64,000 nucleotides of DNA, taken from contig NZ_JADKYT010000001.1 of the NCBI RefSeq assembly GCF_015354445.1, forward strand, positions 620,001-684,000. Direction: 5' to 3'. A program made the position numbers and the translations under genes. Shown in pieces: positions 16,995 to 26,138 of this stretch (its first letter is position 1; each line of letters starts with the position of its first letter). The notes under the pieces were generated by a model. That model was not told the origin of the DNA. It worked only from the letters and a program-made list of their open reading frames with translations, and made no database searches. The stretch is from Methylophilus sp. QUAN (lineage in GTDB: Bacteria; Pseudomonadota; Gammaproteobacteria; Burkholderiales; Methylophilaceae).

Positions 16995-19900
16995 TTATGC
17001 CTCTATCTTGCTTTCTTCAAACTTACGATAGAGGGTAGGCACCACAATCAGGGTGAGCAGGGTAGACGTAATCAAGCCACCAATCACCACAATCGCCAAC
17101 GGTCGCTGTACCTCGGCGCCCGGACCAGTGGCAAACAGGAACGGCACCAAGCCCAGCATGGCCACGGTCGCGGTCATCATCACCGGTCTGAAACGTTGGG
17201 CACAGCCTTTGCGAATGGCTTCGAGCTGGCTCAGACCTTCTTCACGCAAGGTGCGGATATACGAGACCAGCACCACCGCGTTGAGTACGGCAATGCCCCA
17301 TAAGGCAATAAAGCCGACGGAAGCAGGCACGGACAAGTATTCACCGGTGATAAACAAGGCAATCACGCCACCAATCGAGGCAAATGGCAACACCAGGATA
17401 ATCATGGTGGCAAATCGTAAAGACTGGAACAGCAGGAACAGCAAGAAGAAAATCGCGGCAATCGTCACCGGGATAATAATCATCAAGTGACCCATGGCAC
17501 GTTCCATGTTCTGGAACTGGCCACCGTATTCAAGATAATAGCCATCTGGTAATTGCAGTTTTTGTCCTAATACTTGCTGTAGCTCAGCCACAAAACCACC
17601 AAGGTCGCGGTCTTTGACGTTAACACCAATGACGATACGGCGTTTCGCCAGTTCGCGGCTGATTTGCGCCGGGCCATCCTTGATTTCAATGTCGGCCAGA
17701 TCTTCCAGCGCCACGCGTGAGCCGTTGGGCGAGGTCAGCATAATGTTGCGGATGGCTTCTTCATTATTGCGGAAAGATTCCGGATAACGCACAGCGGCCG
17801 AGAAACGACGCTGGCCTTCAAAAATCTCGGTCGCAATCTTGCCGCCAATCGCCGTTTCAATCACGTCGTGCACATCGGACGCGTTGATACCATGGCGGGC
17901 AATCGCCTGACGGTCTATGGTGATATTCAGGTATTGTTGCCCTGACACCTTCTCGACCTTGATTTCCGTTGCACCTGTTACCGTACCGGCCAGCTTAGCG
18001 ATTTCATCCGCTTTCTGCTTGAGCGCATCCAGGTCTTCACCAAAAATCTTCACGGCGACATCCGCACGCACACCGGTCAGTAATTCATCGACACGGTCAG
18101 AGATCGGTTGTGCCATGATGATTTGCACGCCTGGAATATACTTCTCCAGCACTTCGCGCATTTTCTCAGCGATGTCATCCTGCGTCCATCCTGCAGGCCA
18201 CTGATCACGCGGTTTGAGGCTAATGATCGGCGTAGATTCGTTTTGTGCCTGCGCATCGGCCGGGCTTTCACCACGACCCAGGCCGGAGATGGCGGACTTG
18301 ATGCCTGGCACTTGTTCCATGATTAATTTCATCGCTTTGTTTTCCATTTTCATGGATTCTTCCAGCGAGATATTCGGCACACGGTTGATGCCAGGGACGA
18401 TGGAGCCTTCTTTCATTTCCGGAATGAATGAAGTACCCAGGAACGGAAACAGTGCAATGGTGCCGACGAACAGCAGGCCTGACGCCATAATGGTTTTTTT
18501 CTCATTATTGAGCACCCAGTTCAATGCCGATAAATATGGCCGTTTGATGGCTTGTATGAGCTTGGTGTCGTCACCACTGCCGCCTTTCAGCATGTATGAG
18601 CACAGGGCAGGTGTCAGGGTGAGTGACAATACCAGCGACACAAACAGCGCAATGGCAATGGTGTAGGCCAAAGGCGCAAACATTTTGCCTTCCATGCCTT
18701 CCAGCGTCATCAATGGCAAGAACACCAGGATGATGATACCGACGCCAAATAATACCGGCGTCGCCACTTCAGTCGCTGCTTCCAGGGCCACACGAATCCG
18801 GCTTTCATCTTTACGGTGACCCAGGTGGTGAAAGGTGTTTTCCACCACCACCACAGAACCATCAACCATCAGGCCAATAGCGATGGCCAGCCCGCCCAGA
18901 GACATCAGGTTGGCGGAAATGCCGTAGTGGTTCATCACCATGAAAGTAATCAGCGGCGTCAGGATCAGGGTGCCGACCACAATCAGGCTGGAACGCACGT
19001 CGCCCAGGAACAGGAACAGAATCACAATCACCAGGATAATGCCCTCAATCAGCACTTTGGTCACCGTATGCAGCGCGGCATCCACCAGTTCGCTACGATC
19101 GTAGTAGGGCACAATCTGCAAACCGTGTGGCAACATGCCTTTGCTGTTGATTTCCTCGACGCGGGCTTTGATACGGCTGACCACCTCTTTGGCGTTGCCG
19201 CCTCGCATCATGATGACGATGCCGCCGACGGATTCGGTGTCGCCGTTTTTGAGCACGACGCCGACACGGACTTCGTGGCCGATGGTGACTTCTGCGACGT
19301 CGCGGATATAGACCGGAATACCGTTCTCTTCCTTGAGCACCATGTTGCGGATGTCGTCCAGGTTTTGTACCAGGCCCACACCGCGAATCAGGTATTGCTC
19401 TGCATAATGCGGCAAAATACCGCCACCACTGTTGGCGTTATTGCGCGCCAACGCTTCATATACATCTTTGAGTTTGATCGAAAAATGCGTCATGCGGTCC
19501 GGGTTGACCAGCACCTGGTATTGCTTGACGTAGCCGCCTTGCGAGTTGATTTCTGCCACGCCAGGGATGCCGCGCAGCAGGGGGCGAACCACCCAGTCCT
19601 GGATGGCACGACGCTCTGTGAGGTCAGCCTGGGTCAATGCCTTTTTACCGTCATCCGGTTTATCCAGCGTGAATTGATAGACCTCACCCAGGCCGGTAGA
19701 GACCGGTCCCAGGATAGGCGTCACGCCTTGCGGCATGCGCTCCATCACTTCCATCAAGCGTTCCATCACCAGTTGACGGGCAAAATAGACATCAGTGCTG
19801 TCGGTAAAGACCAGCGTGATCAGTGACAAGGCATTTTTATTCACCGAACGCATTTCGGTCAGGCCAGGCAAGCCCGTCATGGCGATTTCCAGCGGCACGG

Positions 19901-20096
19901 TGATAAACCGCTCGACTTCTTCCGGTGATTTGCCGGTGGCCTGCGTGGCAATCATGACCTGGACGTTAGTCACGTCAGGGAAAGCATCGACTGACAGTTT
20001 TTTAACCGCAAACAGGCCAGCCAGAATCAGGCCGACCGCCAACACGAGCACAATCAGGCGCTGCTTAAGCGCGCCTCTAATCAGGGATTCAATCAT
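16995..20096 (-). CDS. CusA/CzcA-family heavy-metal RND efflux pump
   Basis: 1033-residue inner-membrane proton-driven pump of the HME-RND family, with 12 predicted membrane segments and two large periplasmic loops. The family motif in TM4 is 'AIAIGLMVDGSVVVVENTFH' with its conserved acidic residue, and the N-terminus 'SVDAFPDVTNVQVMI' is typical. It starts 3 bp after the adaptor stop. The TM4 motif is not the classic CusA (GAMVDAAIVMIEN) or CzcA (DFGxIVDGAVVIVEN) form, so Cu/Ag versus divalent specificity cannot be assigned from sequence. Confidence 0.92.
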   Translation of the reverse strand: MIESLIRGALKQRLIVLVLAVGLILAGLFAVKKLSVDAFPDVTNVQVMIATQATGKSPEEVERFITVPLEIAMTGLPGLTEMRSVNKNALSLITLVFTDSTDVYFARQLVMERLMEVMERMPQGVTPILGPVSTGLGEVYQFTLDKPDDGKKALTQADLTERRAIQDWVVRPLLRGIPGVAEINSQGGYVKQYQVLVNPDRMTHFSIKLKDVYEALARNNANSGGGILPHYAEQYLIRGVGLVQNLDDIRNMVLKEENGIPVYIRDVAEVTIGHEVRVGVVLKNGDTESVGGIVIMMRGGNAKEVVSRIKARVEEINSKGMLPHGLQIVPYYDRSELVDAALHTVTKVLIEGIILVIVILFLFLGDVRSSLIVVGTLILTPLITFMVMNHYGISANLMSLGGLAIAIGLMVDGSVVVVENTFHHLGHRKDESRIRVALEAATEVATPVLFGVGIIILVFLPLMTLEGMEGKMFAPLAYTIAIALFVSLVLSLTLTPALCSYMLKGGSGDDTKLIQAIKRPYLSALNWVLNNEKKTIMASGLLFVGTIALFPFLGTSFIPEMKEGSIVPGINRVPNISLEESMKMENKAMKLIMEQVPGIKSAISGLGRGESPADAQAQNESTPIISLKPRDQWPAGWTQDDIAEKMREVLEKYIPGVQIIMAQPISDRVDELLTGVRADVAVKIFGEDLDALKQKADEIAKLAGTVTGATEIKVEKVSGQQYLNITIDRQAIARHGINASDVHDVIETAIGGKIATEIFEGQRRFSAAVRYPESFRNNEEAIRNIMLTSPNGSRVALEDLADIEIKDGPAQISRELAKRRIVIGVNVKDRDLGGFVAELQQVLGQKLQLPDGYYLEYGGQFQNMERAMGHLMIIIPVTIAAIFFLLFLLFQSLRFATMIILVLPFASIGGVIALFITGEYLSVPASVGFIALWGIAVLNAVVLVSYIRTLREEGLSQLEAIRKGCAQRFRPVMMTATVAMLGLVPFLFATGPGAEVQRPLAIVVIGGLITSTLLTLIVVPTLYRKFEESKIEA

Positions 20097-20099
20097 GCT

Positions 20100-21251
20100 T
20101 TACTCCATTTCTTTGCGCTTGCGTTCATTGTTGACATGAAACGCGCCATCGAGCACGATTTGATCGCCGGGTTGCAGGCCTTGCAGCACTTCCCTGTTGC
20201 CCTGGTAGGTACGGCCCAGGGTGACTGGCAGCAATTTATATTGCGTTGGTTTTAGGGTTTGCACAAACACATGGTCGGCATTGTTTTCACGCACCACAGC
20301 GGTGGACGGAATCGCAATCACTTTTTCCGGTTTGGCTTCCAGCAAAATGGTAATCAGCATGTCTGGCTTGAGCAGCATTTTTTCATTGCTGATATTGGCG
20401 CGTGCCATCACGGTACGTGTGGCTGGGTTCACAATGTCACCGACAAACGCCAGCGTGCCGGTGAGTTCAGCATCGTCCAAGGCTGGCACTTCAATATCCA
20501 GCGACTGGCCTTCTTTAATGTGCGCAATTTGCTGCTCAGGGATTTCTGCCACTGCCCATACATGCGACAAGTCAGCAATCACAAACAGTTCTTCTGCCGG
20601 TGCCACCACCTGGCCTAGCCTGGCTTTACGCGCAATCACGGTGCCGGTGATTTTAGAGTTGACCTGGCTGGTTGACATGCCACTGTTGTGCAAGCCCAGT
20701 TGGGCAATGCTGGCAGGCGGCATGCCCAGTACCAGTAACTGGTCGCGGGCGGCATTTAATTCGGCATTGGCCGCGTTGAGTTCACCTTCGCGGCGTTGTA
20801 GTTCCGCCAGGCTGATCACATCCGCTTCAAGCAGTTGCTTAGCACGGTCGACGGCTTTGGTTTGCAGTTGCATCTGCTGGCTGGCCTTGATGTAGCTCAG
20901 CTGGTATTGCGCCAGTTCGGTACTTTTGATCACAGCCAATCTCTGGCCAGCTTTCACTTCATCGCCCAGATTAACGTCCAGCGTGCTGATGCGGCCAGTG
21001 ATAGATGCACCTGCCCTGGATTCATATTGTTCATCGACCTGGATACGGCCTGGGATGCGCAGGGTATCAATAAACGCCAATTCTTCTACCGCACCGGTAC
21101 GCACGTTGGCGGCCAGTTCTTTGGTCAATGTGACCAGGCTGGGATCGACGACTTCTTTGGTTTCTGCTGCCGGGGCGGGTTTTTCGGTGCACGCGGTAGA
21201 CATCACTGCCAGCGCGGCAGCGAGCAAAGTTGAAAATAAAACACGAGACAT
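20100..21251 (-). CDS. RND periplasmic adaptor (CusB-like), probable lipoprotein
   Basis: About 383 residues as called from the ATG at 21251, chosen because AAGGGG (21258-21263) is 6 bp upstream of it; in-frame starts at 21257 and 21335 are less likely. The N-terminus has a signal peptide ending 'AVMSTAC', an imperfect lipobox. Then come a barrel-sandwich hybrid with 'GRISTLDVNLGDEVKAGQRL', a long coiled-coil hairpin rich in Leu/Ala/Gln, the second half of the lipoyl domain and a beta-barrel with 'AEIPEQQIAHIKEGQSL'. It bridges the pump and the outer-membrane factor. The Shine-Dalgarno overlaps the stop codon of the upstream cusC-like gene. Confidence 0.9.
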   Translation of the reverse strand: MSRVLFSTLLAAALAVMSTACTEKPAPAAETKEVVDPSLVTLTKELAANVRTGAVEELAFIDTLRIPGRIQVDEQYESRAGASITGRISTLDVNLGDEVKAGQRLAVIKSTELAQYQLSYIKASQQMQLQTKAVDRAKQLLEADVISLAELQRREGELNAANAELNAARDQLLVLGMPPASIAQLGLHNSGMSTSQVNSKITGTVIARKARLGQVVAPAEELFVIADLSHVWAVAEIPEQQIAHIKEGQSLDIEVPALDDAELTGTLAFVGDIVNPATRTVMARANISNEKMLLKPDMLITILLEAKPEKVIAIPSTAVVRENNADHVFVQTLKPTQYKLLPVTLGRTYQGNREVLQGLQPGDQIVLDGAFHVNNERKRKEME

Positions 21252-21261
21252 GACCATCCCC

Positions 21262-22512
21262 TTATGGTTGAACCAAATCCGAACCGATGAAGCGTTCGAT
21301 TTGCAATACACTGAAAAAATAATCGAATTTGGCAATCAGATAGTCACGTCTGACATCACGATTGACGCGTTGTGCATCCAGGTACTCCAGGATGCCGCGT
21401 TCTCCGAATTTATAGGCGGCTTCTGCGCGACTCAGGGTCGCTTCTGATTGTTGCAACAAGCCATTCTCAAAGACTTTGAGCTGGTTGCTGGCAATGACCG
21501 TGCGCTGGTAGGCGCTATCAATCTCTTTGCGTAGCACCTGTTGTTGCAGCTTGATATTGGCATCTGCTTCCTCTATGCCTGCGGCGGCCTGGGCAATCTG
21601 GCCTTCACGGCGGTTCCACACCGGCAATGGCAGCACAACGCCCAACCTGAAGGTGTTCAGGTCAGGGTCTTGGGTAAAGTCAGACTTCAATGTGAGGCCA
21701 GGAAAACGCAAGGCTTGCTCCAGCTTGAGTTTAGCCTCGGCACTGTCTTTGGCGGTAAACAGCTGTTGCAAGTAAGGGTTGTTCTCGGCAGATTTGCGTA
21801 ACTCGGTGATGGCCGGTAAGGTGGAAATCGTCGGTAGCTCAGATTTGACATCGAAGCTATCTGGCATATTGCCTATCATGCCGCGCAAAATTGCCTTGGC
21901 TTCATCAATGCGGGTTTGCGCACTGGCGTAATCCCGTTCAGCTGCCAGTACTTCAGTATCTGCCTTGATCAGCTCATACCTGGCGGCCTCACCCACATCT
22001 ACCTTGCGTTTGATTTTGGTCTGGATTTCTTGCAGGATGCTCAAGTTGGCCCCCAGCATTTGCAAAATCTGCTGGCGCAGTAGCACCGTTAAATAGGCTT
22101 GTTTGATCAGGTTGCGCAAATCAAAACTGGTGGTTTGAATGCCTTTTTCGGCGTAAGTCAGTTGTTGTTCAGCCAGCTCCCGGCGTGAAGTACGGGTGCC
22201 AGGAAAGTCCAGGGGTTGTGAAATGGTGACGCCATAGTTTCTTTCGCTGGCGCCTGGCGTGGGTACGCCACGGTATCTGGCGGGGCCTGCCATCAGTTCC
22301 ATATCGGGATTGTAGAAAGATCTTGCCACGGTGATACCTGCCGCAGCCGCTTCAATTTGTGCTTTGCTCACGGCCATCATCGGGTTTTCGGCGACGGCTT
22401 TGTCCAATAAGGTTTTGAGGTCAAAAGTAGTTTCTGCAAACGCAACGGGAGTGATGCAACAACATAGCCACAATAGCCTGCATGCTTTCCGCCAGCGGGT
22501 CTGACTTAACAT
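21262..22512 (-). CDS. TolC-family outer-membrane factor (CusC/CzcC-like)
   Basis: 416 residues with a signal peptide ending 'PVAFA' and two copies of the outer-membrane efflux domain, seen as long amphipathic helices with 'NPMMAVSKAQIEAAAAG', 'RSFYNPDMELMAG' and the second-repeat 'RFPGLTLKSDFTQDPDLNTF'. It forms the outer-membrane channel of the tripartite pump. First structural gene of the pump operon (C-B-A order), overlapping the ribosome-binding site of the adaptor. No N-terminal lipobox is evident. Confidence 0.9.
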   Translation of the reverse strand: MLSQTRWRKACRLLWLCCCITPVAFAETTFDLKTLLDKAVAENPMMAVSKAQIEAAAAGITVARSFYNPDMELMAGPARYRGVPTPGASERNYGVTISQPLDFPGTRTSRRELAEQQLTYAEKGIQTTSFDLRNLIKQAYLTVLLRQQILQMLGANLSILQEIQTKIKRKVDVGEAARYELIKADTEVLAAERDYASAQTRIDEAKAILRGMIGNMPDSFDVKSELPTISTLPAITELRKSAENNPYLQQLFTAKDSAEAKLKLEQALRFPGLTLKSDFTQDPDLNTFRLGVVLPLPVWNRREGQIAQAAAGIEEADANIKLQQQVLRKEIDSAYQRTVIASNQLKVFENGLLQQSEATLSRAEAAYKFGERGILEYLDAQRVNRDVRRDYLIAKFDYFFSVLQIERFIGSDLVQP

Positions 22513-22618
22513 AACGATCCTTTTTCAGGTGACTGTACATATCATCATGTCACAGCCACCTTAATTAGTAATTAAAATGATGCTCTTTGCCAGCAAGGCA
22601 ACAAGAGATGGAAAGTTT
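22513..22618 (-). promoter_or_regulatory. Leader of the efflux operon with two inverted repeats
   Basis: The 106 bp between the small exported protein and the cusC-like gene contain a perfect 15-bp palindrome TTAATTAGTAATTAA (22561-22575) and a looser GTGAC...GTCAC inverted repeat (about 22530-22555). Either could be an operator for a metal-responsive regulator; no regulator gene is adjacent. Confidence 0.3.
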
Positions 22619-22954
22619 TTAAGCGAGTTGCGGCGGCCGGTCTAGCCAGAAACTGAGTAGCAGATGGTAGGAGGATAAGCGGTGTTCAGGCGCGAGGTAG
22701 GTGGTTTTATGCAGCGGATAACTAAAACCTGGTAGTAGGATTTTGTCGACGTCTACTTCGGCGATTTCCAGCATGTCGACGCAACAATATCCTTCGCCAA
22801 AATCGGCCGATAAGCTGTCATCAATGGCATTGGAAAGGCTGGTTGCGGAAATGCCGGTTTCTAGTAGCGTAGTTGTGACCGCCGGTTCGGCAGCGGTTGT
22901 TTGCAAAGCAAACATCAAACACAACGCATGTAGAAAATAAAATATCTTTTGCAT
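22619..22954 (-). CDS. Small exported protein at the head of the metal-efflux operon (CzcI-like position)
   Basis: About 111 residues from the ATG at 22954 (an upstream ATG at 22978 would spoil the signal peptide). Signal peptide ending 'LQTTAA'. The mature part contains a vicinal Cys pair followed by acidic residues ('FGEGYCCVDMLE') and ends with '...FWLDRPPQLA', resembling the 'RPP' ends of small CzcI-type proteins that precede czcCBA in other betaproteobacteria. The His-rich metal motif of CzcI is absent. A periplasmic metal-sensing or binding role is suggested by location only. Confidence 0.55.
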   Translation of the reverse strand: MQKIFYFLHALCLMFALQTTAAEPAVTTTLLETGISATSLSNAIDDSLSADFGEGYCCVDMLEIAEVDVDKILLPGFSYPLHKTTYLAPEHRLSSYHLLLSFWLDRPPQLA

Positions 22955-23089
22955 TACAAAATCATATCTGTCAGGCAATACATTTACAGCAATAATTATA
23001 CCAGTAATGCGAACACACCTAACATATTGATTTTATGTCACTCGTGGCCAATATAGGCAGATCTGGTAGCGCGTTGAGGATTTTTTTTG

Positions 23090-23142
23090 CACCAAACTGG
23101 TGCAGGAAAGCCACGGTGACATTATAGTAGATGTCACCGTGG
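23090..23142 (-). other. Two strong hairpins downstream of clpA
   Basis: A perfect 12-bp stem with 8-nt loop (CCACGGTGACAT, 23111-23122, with ATGTCACCGTGG, 23131-23142) and a second small stem (TGCACCA/TGGTGCA, about 23092-23108) lie just past the clpA stop. Neither has a T-run on the clpA strand, so they may stabilise the 3' end or bind a protein rather than terminate intrinsically. Confidence 0.5.
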
Positions 23143-23161
23143 TGTCAAAGTTCCAGCCAGA

Positions 23162-25417
23162 CTAGGCTGAAATGGTTTCTTCTTTAAAAATCAGCTTAAT
23201 CTGATCGTTGTCATCAATGTCGATATGGACGTGACCACCATCGTTCAAGCGACCAAACAGCAACTCATCCGCCAGTGCCTTACGAATGGTATCCTGGATC
23301 AATCTGGCCATTGGGCGTGCCCCCATCAGTGGGTCAAACCCTTTTCTGCCCAGGTAGGCTTTGAGTTCGTCACTAAAGGTCACATCGACTTTCTTCTCGT
23401 GCAACTGATCTTCCAACTGCATGAGGAACTTGTCGACCACGCGCAGAATCACGTCCTGGCTGAGTGCACTAAATGAAACCGTGGCATCCAGGCGGTTACG
23501 GAATTCAGGGCTAAACAAACGTTTGAGGTCAGCCGCTTCATCGGTACTGTCTTTGCTGTTGGTAAAGCCTATGCTCGATTTAGACAGGTTTTCCGCACCC
23601 GCATTGGTGGTCATGATAATTGTCACATTACGGAAATCCGCTTTGCGGCCATTATTATCAGTCAAGGTGCCATGATCCATCACTTGCAACAAGATGTTGA
23701 AAATGTCTGGGTGTGCTTTCTCGATTTCGTCCAGCAACAGCACGCAATAAGGTTGTTTAGTCACGGCTTCGGTCAGCAGGCCGCCCTGGTCAAAACCAAC
23801 ATAGCCCGGAGGCGCGCCAATCAGGCGTGAAACCGCATGACGCTCCATATATTCGGACATGTCAAAACGCAGCAGCTCAATGCCGAGCACATAAGCCAAT
23901 TGCTTGGCGACTTCGGTTTTACCAACACCAGTCGGGCCTGCAAAAAGGAAGCTACCAATCGGTTTGCTGCTATTGCCCAGGCCACTACGCGCCATTTTGA
24001 CGGCGGAAGACAGCACTTCAATTGCTTTGTCCTGGCCAAATACCACGGCTTTCAGGTCGCGCTCCAGTGTTTTCAGTGCGTTACGGTCATCACTGGAAAT
24101 GTTTTTGGGCGGAATGCGCGCAATTTTGGCAATGATTTCTTCAATCTCTTTATTGCCAATGATTTTCTTCTGTTTGCTCTTAGGCAGAATGCGTTGCGCA
24201 GCACCAGCTTCATCAATCACGTCAATCGCCTTGTCCGGCAAATGGCGGTCGTTGATGTACTTGGCTGACAGCTCAGCTGCCACCGTTAAGGCACTGGCGC
24301 TGTACTTCACGCTGTGGTGCTCTTCAAACTTGGTTTTCAGGCCTTTCAGAATCTCAATGGTTTCGGCCACGCTAGGTTCTTGTACGTCGATTTTCTGGAA
24401 GCGGCGTGACAAGGCATGGTCTTTTTCAAAGATGCCGCGATATTCTTGATAAGTGGTCGCGCCTATGCATTTGAGTGAGCCATTGGACAAGGCTGGTTTC
24501 AGCAGGTTGCTGGCATCCAGCGTGCCGCCACTGGCTGAACCTGCGCCGATCAGAGTATGGATTTCGTCAATAAACAGAATCGCATCCGGCTTCTCGGCCA
24601 GCTGTTTCATCACGGCTTTCAGGCGTTGCTCAAAGTCACCACGGTATTTGGTGCCGGCCAGCAGGGCGCCCATATCCAGTGAATAGACCGTGGCGTTTTC
24701 CAGCACTTCCGGAATGTCATTGCTGACAATGCGTGAAGCCAAGCCTTCCGCAATCGCGGTTTTACCCACACCAGCTTCGCCTACCAGTAAAGGGTTGTTT
24801 TTGCGGCGGCGGCACAAGGTCTGGATCACACGTTCCAACTCCTGGCTGCGACCGATCAATGGGTCGATTTTGCCAGCAATCACTTGCGCGTTCAGGTTGA
24901 GGGTAAAGCTTTCCAATGCGCCGGTGCTGACGCTTTCGCCTTCAGTTTCCTGCTCAGTGCTGGATGCCTTGGGTTCATTTTCCTGGATTTTAGCCACGCC
25001 ATGCGAAATAAAGTTGACCACATCCAGGCGGGTCACACCTTGCTGATGCAGGAAAAATACTGCATGGGAATCTTTTTCACCATAGATCGCGACCAGCACA
25101 TTGGCACCGGTGACTTCTTTTTTGCCGGAGGATTGTACGTGCAGCATGGCACGCTGAATCACACGTTGAAAGCCCAGGGTAGGTTGTGTGTCAACTTCTT
25201 CAGTCCCGGCTACTGTCGGGGTGTGCTCTTCGATATATTGGGACAGTTCACTACGCAGCGTATCAAACTTGGCCCCGCAGGCACGCAGGACTTCTGCGGC
25301 GGTTGGGTTGTCCAACATAGCCAGTAACAGATGCTCAACCGTAATCAATTCGTGACGCTTTTGTCGCGCGTCCATAAACGCCATGTGCAGGCTAACTTCA
25401 AGTTCTTGAGCAATCAT
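23162..25417 (-). CDS. clpA: ATP-dependent Clp protease ATPase subunit ClpA
   Basis: 751-residue AAA+ unfoldase feeding substrates to ClpP. N-terminal ClpN repeats (about 1-145), then AAA-1 with Walker A 'GEAGVGKTAIAEGLA' and Walker B 'ILFIDEIHTL', and AAA-2 with 'GPTGVGKTEVAKQLA' and 'VLLLDEIEKAH'. No long ClpB-type middle coiled coil is present, which separates it from ClpB. Its adaptor clpS lies upstream on the same strand, separated by about 330 bp, which suggests clpA has its own promoter. Confidence 0.96.
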   Translation of the reverse strand: MIAQELEVSLHMAFMDARQKRHELITVEHLLLAMLDNPTAAEVLRACGAKFDTLRSELSQYIEEHTPTVAGTEEVDTQPTLGFQRVIQRAMLHVQSSGKKEVTGANVLVAIYGEKDSHAVFFLHQQGVTRLDVVNFISHGVAKIQENEPKASSTEQETEGESVSTGALESFTLNLNAQVIAGKIDPLIGRSQELERVIQTLCRRRKNNPLLVGEAGVGKTAIAEGLASRIVSNDIPEVLENATVYSLDMGALLAGTKYRGDFEQRLKAVMKQLAEKPDAILFIDEIHTLIGAGSASGGTLDASNLLKPALSNGSLKCIGATTYQEYRGIFEKDHALSRRFQKIDVQEPSVAETIEILKGLKTKFEEHHSVKYSASALTVAAELSAKYINDRHLPDKAIDVIDEAGAAQRILPKSKQKKIIGNKEIEEIIAKIARIPPKNISSDDRNALKTLERDLKAVVFGQDKAIEVLSSAVKMARSGLGNSSKPIGSFLFAGPTGVGKTEVAKQLAYVLGIELLRFDMSEYMERHAVSRLIGAPPGYVGFDQGGLLTEAVTKQPYCVLLLDEIEKAHPDIFNILLQVMDHGTLTDNNGRKADFRNVTIIMTTNAGAENLSKSSIGFTNSKDSTDEAADLKRLFSPEFRNRLDATVSFSALSQDVILRVVDKFLMQLEDQLHEKKVDVTFSDELKAYLGRKGFDPLMGARPMARLIQDTIRKALADELLFGRLNDGGHVHIDIDDNDQIKLIFKEETISA

Positions 25418-25744
25418 GATGACTTTCCTTAATACACTACACTACAAAAAACGCCTCATTCACAGACGTAACTTCATGCAATACCGGTAAAACCTGTCTG
25501 TTTATTGTTATCGTGCTTTTTTACAAAAAATTCAATGCTCCGCTGCTGCTTTTTGCTCACCTTTATATGAGTCAAGCTCACCAGAATCACCTCATTACCA
25601 TGCTACCACTGTGAAGCGTCACTTGAACCGCAAGTATGTCAGTGTATTTGCCCGATATTCTCAGGATGCTACGACTGGAAATTACCGTGAACCATACGAT
25701 TGGAACCCTTTCCAATCCGCACTTTGCCATATGGCGGTCGCGTT
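25418..25744 (-). other. Intergenic region between clpS and clpA
   Basis: 327 bp without a supported gene. It presumably holds the clpA promoter. On the minus strand a TTGACT occurs at about 25570-25575, but without a convincing -10 at correct spacing. The usual divergent cspD is not present here. Confidence 0.4.
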
Positions 25745-26056
25745 TCAAGCCGCTTCAATCACGCATTGCAACGGGTGTTGTGCTTCGCGGGCAGATTCCA
25801 AGACCTGATGCATTTTGGTTTCCGCAATATCCTGTGGGTAAACGCCACATACGCCGATGCCCTCTGTATGTACTTGGAGCATGATTTGTGTCGCTTGTTC
25901 ACGGGACTTGTTAAAAAAACGTTCAATGACGGCGACGACAAACTCCATGGGGGTGTAGTCGTCGTTGAGCAACAACACCTTATATAACTCTGGAGGCTTG
26001 GGTTTGGCAATCTGGGATTCAAGAGCCAGATCACCTTCACGCTTGGGTCGTACCAT
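25745..26056 (-). CDS. clpS: ATP-dependent Clp protease adaptor ClpS
   Basis: 103-residue adaptor that delivers N-end-rule substrates to ClpAP. The family core is intact: '[17 protein letters not shown]' and '[20 protein letters not shown]', including the Asp residues that bind the substrate alpha-amino group. The flexible N-terminal extension needed for ClpA engagement is present. It stands between the corC-like gene and clpA on the same strand. Confidence 0.96.
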   Translation of the reverse strand: MVRPKREGDLALESQIAKPKPPELYKVLLLNDDYTPMEFVVAVIERFFNKSREQATQIMLQVHTEGIGVCGVYPQDIAETKMHQVLESAREAQHPLQCVIEAA

Positions 26057-26116
26057 AGTTTTGTATACCTGTCTTAGAACCTATTTTGCGCCTTGTATTA
26101 AAAAATTCAAGGGCCT

Positions 26117-26138
26117 GATGCCGGAGAAATCCGGCTTT
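26117..26138 (+). other. Small hairpin downstream of the corC-like gene
   Basis: GCCGGA-GAAA-TCCGGC followed by T5 on the + strand. In this orientation it looks like an intrinsic terminator, but no + strand gene precedes it; on the minus strand the T-run falls before the stem. Possibly a 3'-end stabiliser for the corC-like transcript. Confidence 0.4.

Noticed and set aside
18816-19826. 336-codon open frame on the + strand
   Set aside because: Antisense to the CusA-like gene; His/Gln-rich product is a codon-bias shadow without a ribosome-binding site or family resemblance.
25611-25987. Overlapping + strand open frames between clpS and clpA
   Set aside because: Antisense to clpS for much of their length and without good start sites.
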